A stretch of DNA of 64,000 bases from Myxocyprinus asiaticus (GCF_019703515.2 NC_059348.1:20107656-20171655), one strand, 5' to 3'. Shown: positions 33,505 through 44,850, counted from the stretch's first letter. Numbers and translations: made by a program. The notes: generated by a model not told the origin, from the sequence alone.

Positions 33505-35039
33505 CAGTTGAAGTCAGAAGTTTACATACACCTTAGCCAAATACATTTAAACTTTAATTGCTGAATACATCCCCTGTCATAGGTCAGTTAGGATCACTAT
33601 TTTAAGAATGTGAAATGTCAGAATAGAGAATTATTTATTTCAGATTTATTTATTTCATCACATTCCCAGTGGGTCAGAAGTTTACATACACTTTGTTAGT
33701 ATTTGGTAGCATTGCCTTTAAATTGTTTAACTTGGGTCAAACGTTTTGGGTAGCCTTCCACAAGCTTCTCACAAAAAGTTGCTGGAATTTTGGCCCATTC
33801 CTCCAGACAGAACTGGTGTAACTGTGTCAGGTTTGTAGGCCTCCTTGCTTGCACATGCTTTTTCAGTTCTGCCCACAAATTTTATATCGGATTGAGGTCA
33901 GGGCTTTGTGATGGCCACTCCAATACCTGGAGGTATGCTCATTGTCATTGTCCATTTGGAAGACCCATTTGCGACCAAGCTTTAACTTCCTGGCTGATGT
34001 CTTGAGATGTTGCTTCAATATATCCACAAAATTGTCATTCCTCATGATGCCATCTATTTTGTGAAGTGCACCAGTCCCTCCTGCAGCAAAGCACCCTCCA
34101 CAACATGACGCTGCCACCCCATGCTTCACGTTTGGGATGGTGTTCTTCAGCTTGCAAGCCTCACCCTTTTTCCTCCAAACATAACTATGGTTATTAAGGT
34201 CAAACAGTTCAATATTTGTTTCATTAGACCAGAGGACATTTCTCCAAAAAGTACAATCTTTGTCCCCATGTGTACTTACAAACTGTAGTCTGGCAGTTTT
34301 GGAGCAGTGGCTTCTTCCTTGCTGAGTAGCCTTTCAGGTTATGTCGATATAGGACTCTTTTTACTGTGGATATAGATACTTGTCTACCTGTTTCCTCCAG
34401 CATCTTCACAAGGTCCTTTGCTGTTGTTCTGGGATTGATTTGCACTTTTAACACCAAACTACATTCATCTCTAGGAGACAGAATGCGTCTTCTTCCTGAG
34501 TGGTATTATGGCTGCGTGGTCCCATGGCGTTTATACTTGCGTACTATTGTTTGTGCAGATGAACGAGGTACCTTCAGGCATTTGGAAATTGCTCCCAAAG
34601 ATGAACCAGACTTGTGTGGAGGTCCACAGTTTTTATTCTGAGGTCTTGGCTGATTTCTTTTGCTTTTCCCGTGATGTCAAGCAAAAAGGCACTGAGTTTT
34701 AAGGTAGGCCTTAAAATACATCCACATTTACACCTCCAATTCAGTACACCTTCTATCAGAAGCTAATTGTCTAAAGGCTTGACATAATTTTCTGGAATTT
34801 TCCAAGCTGCTTAAAGGCACAGTTAACTTAGTATATGTAAACTTCTGACCCACTGGAATTGTGATATAGTCAATTAAAAGTGAAACAATTGTTGGAAAAA
34901 TTACTCATGTCATGCACAAAGTAGATGTCCTAAATGACATGTCAAAACTATAGTTTGCTAATATTAAATCTGTGGAGTGGTTAAAAAATTAGTTTTAATG
35001 ACTCCAACCTAAATGTATGTAAACTTCTGACTTCAGCTG
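33505..35039 (-). mobile_element. Sleeping Beauty-type Tc1 element, complete ends
   Basis: Outer ends CAGTTGAAGTCAGAAGTTTA and the inverted TAAACTTCTGACTTCAGCTG, each flanked by TA (33503-33504 and 35040-35041). A second inner copy of the core sits in each arm (33666-33691 and 34832-34856), giving the IR/DR layout of the fish Tc1 group that includes Sleeping Beauty. Length 1535 bp. The transposase gene runs leftward. Confidence 0.9.
33696..34671 (-). pseudogene. Tc1 transposase, inactivated
   Basis: Read leftward: the expected start is ACG instead of ATG at about 34671, followed by eroded N-terminal sequence. The HTH part VKMLEETGRQVSISTVKRVL is at about 34350-34420, the second catalytic Asp region VFQMDNDNEHTS near 33960 and the C-terminal end NATKY stops at 33696. 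The catalytic Glu region is not in the open pieces. Three frames are needed, so no protein can be made. Confidence 0.85.
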
Positions 35040-35041
35040 TA

Positions 35042-35611
35042 TTTACACAAAGGCTGTCTCAAATTCTCTGTGTCATAGACAAATTTTTGCTAGCATTATT
35101 TTGGCCACAAACTGAGGCCACATCACATGAATCCTTCATGGATAAGGCAATACTATAATGTTTTGTGATGAGCTCAGTGAATATGACGGGTGAGGCCAAG
35201 AGAAATATTCTAAAAATTCAGTACTGGAAAAGGATCTTAATAGAAGTCTCTAATTTTATACAATATTTGTGTATGCTACATATTTTCTGTGCTTATTAGA
35301 GCTGTAGGCTTAGATATACGCTAACTTTAGAACATTGCAAGTGTTCATCGATTCTCTCGTAGTTTATGATGCTCTTTGAAGAGAATCTCACTCCAGAGTT
35401 ACTTCAAAGGCTTCATTCGATCAGAATGTTTACAAGCCCATGAAGGCATACACAAAATGGTTTGAAGACGCAGCCATGGTGTGAGCGATGGAAAATCTGT
35501 CACGAAAGCTAAGCTAAAACATGACGTCCTCAGTGTAGAAAAACTATAAGAAACTTCAGTCAATCTGGGATTCTGCAGATTCAAGAAGAAAATAAGGACA
35601 CTTCCATAGAA
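35042..35611. other. intergenic spacer downstream of tnk2
   Basis: No gene or mobile element recognised between the Tc1 element and the probable end of the tnk2 transcript. Confidence 0.4.
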
Positions 35612-37395
35612 AAAGATAAAAAATAGTTGTTTTTAATAAAAAATACAATTATATATTTATATTATATACTTAATAAACTTCACATCATTATACATCTTAC
35701 ACAAAGGACATCAGGGTTCTAACTCGTAAAGCTATTAAGAGCAAACCCATTTGAGCACATAGGTAGACTAGACTGAAGAGAAAAGGAACAAATTGTACAA
35801 GAGGGTTATCAGGCAACTCCACAAGCTGATTTCAGTCTACCTAAAACTAAAACAGCATAAGGTAAGGCTAGGGCAAGCCTCCACTGTTGCCTTAATCTTC
35901 AGACGGTGACAGAAGCAGTCTCTGTGCTTGAAGCATTGGCATTGTGCTAGGAAGCAGCAAGACGTATCCTCAAGGGCCAATCGTGTCCCATCAAAAACAA
36001 CAAAGAGGTTGCCAGGGTAACAAATTCTATAAGCAACCTTCCAAGATTGCTAGCACAGAGGGAAGGGCAGTGGACAACGTTCCTTCATGCACACAGAAGC
36101 AGCATCTATGTGATACCCATGCATACTACACTAAGTATTCACACAGAAAGACGGGTGCTACAATAAGCACAGAATACCATTAGACTTGGCCATACATGTA
36201 GATGATCTGTTGCACAGGAAAAAATTTATTTTTAACATTGCTGTGGGGTTGTGTGCTTGTCTAAAGTTTTGTTATTCATTGGTCACTTTTCAAGATGATT
36301 AATTTACAGTGTGTACACCTGAGTGTTATGATATTCTCACAGAAAGAAAAATGCATGAAGAATGAATGAAAACTGTACAACATTACAGAAGCAACCATTT
36401 GAGACAAGTTCTGTGGTGTATCAGCGTGAACCAAACTGAAACAATCATGTTATGGTTGTGCTTCATAAAAACAGACAATAGCCTGGATTAAATAATAATA
36501 CTACTAATAATAAAAAACAGTAACAAGAAAACATTCAGTCACTTATTTGTGCCTTGGATGTCTTCGGATGTGTTTTCAAGGGTTTCATCTCTTATATATA
36601 CTTTCAGATTGAAAGCAGCATCGTGCAAGTCAACTCAAGAATTATTACCAAAGCTGTGTGACTTTACTAATGCAGGCAAACTGAACTAAAATGAGTGAAT
36701 CACAGTGATGCATGAGCAAACTACTGAAGGGAAAAAGGAAAAAAGGCAGTGGGAGGGTCTTATTTCTACATCAACATGGGTGAGACAGGATGATTGATCA
36801 ACATGAAGGGCCTGTTGAATTCAACATTTGACCTCAACTTAATAACAAGTCAGGAGTCAAAAGTCTGAACTCTTCCTTTGCTGCAGGTGACCCATACAAA
36901 AAGCAATACAATTAAAATAACAAATGTAAAACGGACAACTATTTGACAAAGACCAACAACTCAAACATATCAGATGCAAATGTACAACCAAAACATCTGA
37001 CAATATATACATACATACAGGCTTTCATAAATGTGTCTTTTTACTTCTCCTACTAGCATAAAATTATTTAGGAACATTAAAAAGGAAAATGACGAGCAGC
37101 ACCGTTTCCATCTGTTGTTATCAACTGGAAGAAAAAGAGCAGGTTCTTTAAACTTTGACCTGTGAACTAATTGCACCGAAGAGAGGGATCTCTGACAAGA
37201 CAACAAAAGGCCTGGAGGAGCACACTCACTGTCTCATGCATGTTTACACAAAGTCAGATCTGGTGCTGGAGTGGAGGTAAAATGTCCTTAGAAAGAGTGC
37301 TTAGGTATTGGTCGGCTCTCAACCCCTTTGTCCTCTTAATATGGGCATTTCTCAACAGTCTTTCAGGGCACGAGGCTTGTCTAATGCATCATCGT
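35612..37395 (-). other. tnk2: probable terminal exon of tnk2 (last codon and 3' UTR)
   Basis: On the minus strand a strong acceptor (CTTTTTTTCCTCTTTACAG) ends at 37396. Joined to the GAG/GTAGGG donor at 40854-40860 it would add one Arg and a TGA (37389-37391). The following 1.8 kb is largely free of recognised repeats, unlike its flanks, and an ATTAAA signal (35632-35637) would place poly(A) addition near 35612. If the donor is not used, the gene ends at the in-frame TAG at 40856-40858 instead. Both give almost the same protein end. The right-hand boundary is well defined; the poly(A) end is a guess. Confidence 0.45.
35632..35637 (-). promoter_or_regulatory. candidate poly(A) signal ATTAAA for tnk2
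   Basis: ATTAAA on the minus strand near the left end of the repeat-poor terminal exon. The only good candidate I found there; unverified. Confidence 0.35.
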
Positions 37396-38312
37396 CTGTA
37401 AAGAGGAAAAAAAGATAATGATTGAGACATGAACTTACACGGATTTGACAAAAATCAGAAGATATCAGAATTGGAGTAGCAGACAACATAAAGACAGCTT
37501 TTCAACAAAAATAGGAGAGGAACGATAAATAAACATAAAACAGGAAATTGTGAATTGCACACTAAAATTAAAAGTAACACAAAAATGCCAGGAAAGCATT
37601 CTGAATTGCAGTCCAGCACAAAGAAGTAGTGAGAGTGTACAAACTTTTTTTTTCTTTTACACGCAGCAATAAAATGAAATATGCTGACTTCAGAATAACA
37701 CACATACACACTTGTGTTTTTCTGTAGACTCAGCCCACTTGTCTGGAAGTTTTCATACGGTTGAAGTGTCTAAAACAGATGGCAATTGAGGATATAGGCG
37801 GAAAGTAATTGAAACTAGGATGCGCGGGCCCTAGGGCATAATTGCAACCTTTAAGGTTACCTACTGAAATTAATTTAGAGTTGATAAAACATCTGTACAG
37901 GTAAGCTCTTGAAAACACACTTAATACGAATCTGCCCACAGGCTCAAGACGAATCTGCCTCTTCTCCTGGTCAAGTGTTGATTTCACCATAGTGAGTACA
38001 ACACAGTTAATTTTGTACAGATGGCCAATTATTTACATAAATGATTTTAAAGCATGAAGTATAAAAGGATCACACACTGTTTTAATGAATGCTCACATGA
38101 GTAATTGGGGTTGGAGTGAGGAGTATTAAACAGAATAAAAAAAGGCCAGACCAGAAAATAGAATCAGTTTGTGGCAAATCCACTTTTGCCATCTGCTCAA
38201 GCGAAATGGAAGAGTTTTGACATGGGAGTGAGATAAGGGGTGTGATGCTATGGAGAGCTAGGATGTCATTTCATAAACTTTCTAGCATAGCGCCCTGATG
38301 TGTGATGAGCTA
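37396..38312. other. tnk2 last-intron sequence
   Basis: Intron sequence between the terminal exon and the intronic Tc1 element. No other feature recognised. Confidence 0.4.
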
Positions 38313-39920
38313 CAGTGCATCCGGAAAGTATTCACAGCACTTCACTTTTTCCACATTTTGTTATGTTACAGCCTTATTCCAAAATGGATTAAATTCATTA
38401 TTTTCCTCAAAATTCTACAAACAATACCCCATAATGACAACGTGAAAGAAGTTTGTTTGAAATCTTTGCACATTTATTAAAAAATTTTTTTTTTAAAATA
38501 TCACATGTACATAAGTATTCACAGCCTTTGCTCAATACTTTGTTGAAGCACCTTTGGCACCAATTACAGCCTCAAGTCTTTTTGAGTATGATGCTACAAG
38601 CTTGGCACACCTATTTTTGGGCAGTTTCTCCCATTCTTCTTTGCAGGACCTCTCAAGCTTCATCAGGTTGGATGGGGAGCGTCGGTGCACAGCCATTTTC
38701 AGATCTCTCCAGAGATGTTCAATCGGGTTCAAGTCTGGGCTCTGGCTGGGCCACTTAAGGACATTCACAGAGTTGTCCCGGAGCCACTCCTTTGTTATCT
38801 TGGCTGTGTGCTTAGGGTCATTGTCCTGTTGGAAGATGAACCGTCACCCCAGTCTGAGGTCCAGAGCGCTCTGGAGCAGGTTTTCATCAAGGATGTCTCT
38901 GTACATTGCTGCATTCATTTTTCCCTCGATCCTGAATAGTCTCCCAGTTCCTGCTGCTGAAAAACATCCCAACAGCATGATGCTGCCACCACCATGCTTC
39001 ACTGTAGGGATGGTATTGGCCAGGTGATGAGCGGTTTCCTCCAGACATGACGCTTGCCATTTAGCCAAAGAGTTCAATCTTTGTTTCTCATGGTCTGAGA
39101 GTCCTTTAGGTGCCTTTTGGCAAACTCCAGGCAGGCTGTCATGTGCCTTTTACTGAGGAGTGGCTTCCGTCTGGACACTCTACCATACAGGCCTGATTGG
39201 TGGAGTGCTGCAGAGATGGTTGTTCTTCTGGAAGGTTCTCCTCTCTCCACAGAGAAATGCTGGAGCTCTGTCAGAGTGACCATCGGGTTCTTGGTCACCT
39301 CCCTGACTAAGGCCCTTCTCCCCCGATCGCTCAGTTTGGCCAGGCGGCCAGCTCTAGGAAGAGTCCTAGTAGTTCCAAACTTCTTCCATTTATGGATGAT
39401 GGAGGCCACTGTGCTCATTGGGACCTTCAATGTTGCAGAAATTTTTCTGTACCCTTCCCCAGATCTGTGCCTCGATACAATCCTGTCATGGAGGTCTCCA
39501 GACAATTCCTTGGACTTCATGGCTTGGTTTGTGCTCTGACATGCACTGTTAACTGTGGGACCTTATATAGACAGGCGTGTGCCTTTCCAAATCATGTCCA
39601 ATCAACTGAATTTACCACAGGTGGACTCCAATAAAGTTGTAGAAACATCTCAAGGATGATCAGTGGAAACAGGATGCACCTGAGCTCAATTTTGAGTGTC
39701 ATGGCAAAGGCTGTGAATACTTATGTACATGTGATTTTTTCATTTTTTATTTTTAATAAATTTGCAAAGATTTCAAACAAACTTCTTTCACGTTGTCATT
39801 ATGGGGTATTGTTTGAAGAATTTTGAGGAAAATAATGAATTTAATCCATTTTGGAATAAGGCTGTAACATAACAAAATGTGGAAAAAGTGAAGCGCTGTG
39901 AATACTTTCCGGATGCACTG
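38313..39920 (-). mobile_element. Tc1-like element in tnk2 intron, nearly complete
   Basis: Ends CAGTGCATCCGGAAAGTATT and the inverted AATACTTTCCGGATGCACTG, both flanked by TA (38311-38312, 39921-39922). Inverted repeats extend about 155-160 bp with few mismatches (to about 38475 and from about 39765). Length 1608 bp. The transposase gene runs leftward, the same direction as tnk2. High arm identity suggests a fairly recent insertion. Confidence 0.95.
38532..39520 (-). pseudogene. Tc1 transposase, two lesions
   Basis: ATG at 39518-39520 opens MKSKELSGDLHDRIVSRHRS with the paired HTH region (YRKISATLKVPMSTVASIIH and TLTELQHFSVERG). Near 39077 a short deletion removes the segment where Tc1 proteins carry the first catalytic Asp (the SDE box) and shifts the frame. 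A TGA at 38844-38846 precedes [15 protein letters not shown], which holds the second Asp. The Glu box [14 protein letters not shown] is intact and the protein end GASTKY is at 38532. So two of three DDE-type residues remain. About 330 codons, close to the family's usual length. Confidence 0.9.
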
Positions 39921-39922
39921 TA

Positions 39923-40853
39923 TACTCCATCTAAAACTATTTTAAATTAATTTTTCTAACCTTTTAAGTATTATTGATCTTTTATTAATTGAGAGATTGC
40001 ATGGACTATTTCTACTTTTAAAAATGTATTTGTTACAGTGCAGGACTATCTAAGTGAACTTCAAGAAAGCTACACAAATAAAAAAAAATTTAAATGCTGA
40101 CCAGATACAGTACCTAAAATATATAATGTTTAATACAGTATATGTGGGTCATTCCTACAATTCCTTGACATGTCGGCTTTGAAACGTCTGAAATAATTTT
40201 ATAAGTATCTTTTTGTTTCATCATTAAAGATACATGTTAAAGTCATAATGGTCAAGCTAAACTGCTTAAAAATTTGGATGTCCATCTGGTTAACTAGGCA
40301 GGGTCAGGGTGGAAAATAACAAGGTGGACAATAACAGAGTGGACATTCAGTGGATAAATTAGCCACTACATGGTCTGTGAATGATATCTAGCAAACACAT
40401 TTAGAGACTTACATTGATGATTTTATTTCTGTTAACATAAATATATTGACATTTTAAAATTACAGTAATTTTCCCTTTATTGTTATGAGGAAATGACACT
40501 ATTGCAATAATTGAAAATTATTCAAATTATTCAAAATTTGTCTTTTTGGGTCACAGCAGTGTGTAATATTATAAGTCTTTATTCTTTTTACCAAGCCTAT
40601 TAAAATTGTAATTGGGTAAACATTTTAACATTATAAATGACACAACTTGCACTAGGGAATTAAATGTCACAGGATTGTAGGAATGACCCATGTATAAAGT
40701 TGTATGTATAAAATCTTGATGTTGAAAAAGGTTCTTGGACATGTTTTTTGTCAACTACCTTTATAAGGAACATTACTCAAATAGTGAGGAATACATTTAG
40801 AGAGGTTAAATTACCAGTAGGGGGAAGTATGGACCAACAAGAGTGGAAGACTG
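39923..40853. other. tnk2 intron sequence
   Basis: AT-rich intron sequence between the Tc1 element and the UBA exon. Nothing else recognised. Confidence 0.4.
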
Positions 40854-40859
40854 CCCTAC

Positions 40860-40987
40860 CTCAGCTTGACTGAGCCGTAGGAGTCCAATAGTTGGGTGCT
40901 GGCCAACTCCAGGTTCCAGTCATACATCTCTAGAATCTTATGACACTCCACCCTCGTCTTCAGCCCCAAACAAAATAGCTGCTCCAC
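40860..40987 (-). CDS. tnk2: tnk2 exon, second part of the UBA region
   Basis: Reads VEQLFCLGLKTRVECHKILE, then MYDWNLELASTQLLDSYG and SVKLR. This matches the C-terminal end of vertebrate TNK2/ACK1 ([20 protein letters not shown], then MFDWNLEQAGCHLL, from memory). The acceptor is GTTTCGAAG at 40988-40989 in phase 0, continuing from the exon at 41498. At the 3' end either the in-frame TAG (40856-40858) ends the protein or GAG/GTAGGG is used as a donor to an exon at 37395. The UBA domain binds ubiquitin and is linked in ACK1 to turnover and trafficking of activated receptors. Confidence 0.85.
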
Positions 40988-41497
40988 CTTCGAAACAGGC
41001 CAAATGGACAGAGAGTGAGAGAAGAAAGCAATTAATTTTATTAACCTCTTTAATTAACCTCATAATGGGCCCAAACATAAGTGCTGTAAACTTAATGTTA
41101 CAGAGAAGATTATTATTAGGGGTCCAAGTCCTCAATGAACTCAAGCGGCTCACGGAGCAGTTTATGAACAAGTCCAATGCCATAAATATGATAAACAGGT
41201 TTTACTAGCATGACTTGTTTACAAATACTAATAAAAATACACCAGTTATCAATACCAGTTTCAATATGGATGGCAAATTTAAGAGCTTATGGGTTAAAAG
41301 AACCCTATTTTTCACTGCCTGCATTTATCTTTCAGTTCGTTTTTGTTTACATTTGCAATTATGTCCCATGTAAGAAATGTACCACAGACAGAGGAGGATG
41401 GAGATTTATTTTTGTGTCTGATTACTTAAAGATTTTATTACAATTAGATTAAATGGAAGGTGGAAGTGAGCCATGACAGAGCAGTAATGGTTGATAC

Positions 41498-41593
41498 CTT
41501 CAAGTAGTGCACAGCCTTCTGCACATTCCAGCTGTGGTTCTGTAAAGCTGTCTGACATTCTTCAATTGTTACTCCATGGACAGCTTCCTGCAC
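41498..41593 (-). CDS. tnk2: tnk2 exon, first part of the UBA region
   Basis: Exactly 96 nt (32 codons) in phase 0: [20 protein letters not shown] then [12 protein letters not shown]. It matches the UBA segment of TNK2 ([20 protein letters not shown], from memory). The acceptor CCTGTTTAG precedes it at 41594-41595 and the donor AAG/GTATCA follows at 41492-41497. It is separated from the preceding coding exon by a 20.3-kb intron loaded with mobile elements, and from the next exon by about 0.5 kb. Confidence 0.9.
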
Positions 41594-41789
41594 CTAAACA
41601 GGACAAATACAACCAATTAGCTCTGTAATGCTTTGACAATAAATCCATAGGAAGTCAGTGAGCACTAAGGTACAGTGTTGGAATGATTACAGAGAGTAAA
41701 GAAAATCTAATCCTTAGCAACATAGTGTTTTAACCAGAAATAATTGCTTAGGCCAAAACCCTAATGTGAAGTCTATTCCAAAACCAGCC

Positions 41790-42297
41790 CATCTGGCACC
41801 AACAATCATGCCACGGTCCAAATAACCAGACCACATTTTTTTCCCCATTCAGATGGTTGATGTGATCCTTAACTGAAGCTCCTGACCCATATCTGAATGA
41901 TTTTATGCATTACACTGCTGCCACATGATTGGCTGATTAGATATTCACATGGATGATTGTTGGTGCCAGACGGGCTGGTTTGAGTATTTCTGTAACTGCT
42001 GATCTCATGAGATTTTTACACACAACAGTCTCTAGAATTTACTCAGAATGGTGCCAAAAACAAAAAAAATATCCAGTGACCAGCAGTTCTGTGGATGGAA
42101 GTGCCTTGTTGATGAGAGAGGTCAACAGAGAATGGCCAGACTGGTTCGAACTAACAAAGTCTACGGTAACTCAGATAACCGCTCATAGCATCTCAGAATG
42201 CTATTCTGAGATGCAGGTTGGCACTGTTTTAGCGGCACGAGGGGGATCTACACAATATTAGGCAGGTGGTTTTAATGTTGTGGCTGATCGGTGTATA
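41790..42297 (+). mobile_element. Tc1/mariner-like remnant
   Basis: An open stretch at 41953-42261 includes LSISVTADLMRFLHTTVSRI and YSEWCQKQK, a degenerate transposase helix-turn-helix region, then WFELTKSTVTQITAHSISE. The right end CAACATTAAAACCACCTGCC (read on the minus strand, 42262-42297) is a terminus I recognise from fish mariner-type elements. The catalytic part is absent. Inside lies a 27-bp palindrome (42188-42214). Confidence 0.55.
42188..42214. repeat. 12-bp perfect hairpin with 3-nt loop
   Basis: GCATCTCAGAAT, loop GCT, ATTCTGAGATGC. It sits inside the mariner-like remnant. Confidence 0.8.
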
Positions 42298-43620
42298 TTC
42301 AAAATTCAAGTCAAATCATTTTTATTTGTATAGAGCTTTTCACAACACACATCGTTTCAAAGCAGCTTTACAGAAAATCATGCATTAACAGAAGATGAAA
42401 CTCTAATATCTTAAAATCTGTAGTTTGATTTAATATGATTGTAAATTGTGTATAAAAATAAATAAATAATAATTGTATTTACAACCTCAGTGAGCAAGCG
42501 GAAGGTGACTGGAAGGAATACAAAACTCCTTAAGATGTTGGTTAATGGAGAAAAATAACCTTGGGTGAAACCAGAATCACTGTGGGGGCCAGCTCCCCTC
42601 TGGCTAAACAGCATGAATATAATGCCAATATTAGTTATTTATGTGCAGTGCAAGTCATGGTTTAAAATTAGCAAACTAAGTAAGTGTTAAGGGCCAGTGT
42701 TTAAACAAAGATTTTGTATGAATTGTAAGATTAATGACTAATGTCTTTGAAGTTCATCCTGGATTAACTGCAGAAGTTCACATAGATGCATTGTCCTTTG
42801 TTAGTTGGCTGATGAAGGCATTTGTTGGCAATTAATTGATAGTCTATGTATTCCATTTTAAGAGTGTAGTCCATCATTAGACCGAGGTGATGCAGGCAGA
42901 GATCAGTGAGGTGCATCGCAGTTCAACCGGCAGGTCATTTCGGTGAGGTCTATCCTAAGTCCAAGATTCATGCAATGGCATATGATGAATCCCATATCTT
43001 ATGGTTGGAGTTGGCATCAGTTCATCCCTTAAAGTCCACCGTAATAGACTGAAGTGATGTCTGGCTGGCACCAGCTGCATTTAGTTGTCATCACTCAGAG
43101 ACACAAGCAGTGGAGTCTGACACCAAGCAGGAACGGGGCTGGATCTGGCTGGCTCTGGTAACCTCGGGATATGAATTCCAAGGTTGAGACAGGGAAACAA
43201 ATAGAATAATATTACCGTAGATGACATTTTTTGCAGAGTTAGAGATCATGATAAATGTTTTTGGTTCCGGCAGACCTAACTAAAGCAGCTTAATTGTGTG
43301 CTGATAGATAAATTAGGTGTATTCCTGGCTAAATAGATGAGTCTTTAGTCTAGACTTAAACTGAGTGAGTGTGTCTGCGTCTCGAACAGTGTTATGGAGA
43401 CTATTTCATAGTTTAGGAGCCAAATAGGAAAAGGATCAACCTCCTTTTGTGGATTTTGATATTCTACGAACTATTACCAGGCCAGAATTTTGTGATCGTA
43501 ATGAACGTGATGGAATATAGCGTGGTAGAAGGTCACTTAAGTACTGCGGAGCTAGACCATTCAAAGCTTTGTAAGTAGTAAAAAAAAAAAAATTTAATTA
43601 ATACAAAATTTAAAAGGTAG
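42298..43620. repeat. interspersed repeat of uncertain class
   Basis: Begins TTTTTATTTGTATAGAGCTT then GTTTCAAAGCAGCTTTACAG, words I recognise from a widespread fish repeat, and ends with a GCGTGGTAGAAGGTCACTTA block followed by an A-tract near 43580. No protein motif is visible. It could be a LINE-mobilised or composite repeat; not classified. Confidence 0.4.
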
Positions 43621-43652
43621 CCAATACGTAGCCAAACTCATCCAACCATGCC

Positions 43653-43724
43653 TGGAAGCATAGAATTTTCCAAAATGTCTTGGTAAGCTGAGGCATTAAC
43701 ATTTTGGAAAATTCTATGCTTCCA
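43653..43724. repeat. 26-bp perfect inverted repeat with 20-bp spacer
   Basis: Arms 43653-43678 and 43699-43724 (TGGAAGCATAGAATTTTCCA with following AAATGT, and its exact inverse). The right arm is transposase coding sequence (MENSMLPTLW), so the left arm is an inverted duplicate of it. Confidence 0.9.
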
Positions 43725-44152
43725 ACTTTGTGGAAACAGTTTGGGGAAGGCCCTTTTCTGTTCCAGCATGACTGTGCCCCAGTGCACAAAACAAGGTCCA
43801 TAAAGGCATGGTTGGTTGAGTTTGGTGTGGAAGAACTTGACTGGCCCACACAGAGCCCTGACTTCAACCCTATCGAACACCTTTGGGATGAACTAGAACG
43901 GAGATTGTGAGCCAGGCCCTCTCATCCAACATCAGTGTCTGACCTCACAAATGCTCTTCTGGAAGAATGGGCAAAAATTCCGACAGACACACTCCAAAAT
44001 CTTGTAGAAAGCTTTCCCAGAAGAGTGGAAGCTGTTATAGCTGCAAAGGGGGTACCAACTTGATATTAATGCCTGTGGATTTAGAATGGGATGTCATATA
44101 AGCTCCTGTAGGTGTAATGTGTAGGTGTCCCAATCTTTTGTCCATATAGTGT
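43679..44152 (+). mobile_element. 3' part of a Tc1-like element
   Basis: Contains the transposase C-terminus and ends in CCAATCTTTTGTCCATATAG, the right terminus of a Tc1-type element with TA at the edge (44151-44152). The 5' half is missing. Confidence 0.75.
43704..44062 (+). pseudogene. Tc1 transposase C-terminus
   Basis: FQHDCAPVHKTRSIKAWL carries the second catalytic Asp and DFNPIEHLWDELERRL the Glu. A TGA at 43908-43910 interrupts, after which ARPSHPTSVSDLTNALLEEW and LVESFPRRVEAVIAAKG follow in the same frame to a stop near 44062. The N-terminal half and first Asp are absent. Confidence 0.8.
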
Positions 44153-44161
44153 ATATAGTAT

Positions 44162-44195
44162 TAGGGCTGTCAATCGATTAAAATGTTTAATCAAA
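44162..44195. repeat. hAT-like terminus fragment
   Basis: TAGGGCTGTCAATCGATTAA followed by AATGTTTAATC, a terminus I recognise from fish hAT elements. No partner end was found nearby. Confidence 0.45.
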
Positions 44196-44838
44196 GTAAT
44201 TTACCAGAGCATATTACAGTGTCTGACATCCTTTTTGCAAGTTCACACACCTCTTTAGCATTATCTCTAGTGACCTCCGACTGGTGAAGCCTGACATGAA
44301 TAACAATTTTAGAAAATCTATGTTTAGCATTAGCTAGCACTTGTAAATTTGATCTGATGTCAAACACCCGAGCCCCCGAAATGCATTGAACAATAATGGC
44401 TGGAGTCTCTATTTCCATGTTCCTTACAACAGAGTCACCAATAACAAGGGCGCTTTCAGCATGATTCTCAGTGGGTGCATCACTGAGTGGGGAGAATCGA
44501 TTGGAAATCCTAACAGGAAAGGGAGAGTGGTGTCACTTTGCTGAGCGAGAATGCTGCTGAGACATCACCCAAACGCCCTGCTGCAAGGGCTCTTCAGCCA
44601 GAACCAAAGTGTGTGTGTTGCTCGCTCTTCTACCCGCATTCAAAACAGTATCTACCGGCTTCTCTTTCTCACTGACCTCCACTAGCGTTCGGATGCATGT
44701 CTCTAACTCATTAACCTTCTCCATCAGCCTGACTAAATCCTTACATTTATCACATGTAAATCCCTCACTGCTGACAGAAGAAGCTATAGTAAACATGTGG
44801 CATGCAATGCAGGAAGCAATAACATGTGTGGATGCCAT
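44191..44838 (-). pseudogene. LINE ORF1-like gene with esterase-type GDS motif, broken
   Basis: Read leftward from ATG at 44836-44838: a Cys/His cluster (CHMF, then CDKCKDLV), a short coiled-coil-like stretch (LMEKVNELETCIRTLVEV) and a polar linker to about 44533. After a frameshift comes ALVIGDSVVRNMEIETPAII, which has the GDS block of SGNH hydrolase domains, as found in ORF1 proteins of CR1/L2-type LINEs. The rest follows (KIVIHVRLHQSEVTRDNAKE) to 44191. No reverse transcriptase adjoins it. A LINE origin is the best reading. Confidence 0.55.
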
Positions 44839-44850
44839 GAATTACTGCAA

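Noticed and set aside
35944..36183. 79-codon plus-strand ORF as a gene
   Set aside because: Lies in the probable tnk2 3' UTR on the opposite strand and has no motif.
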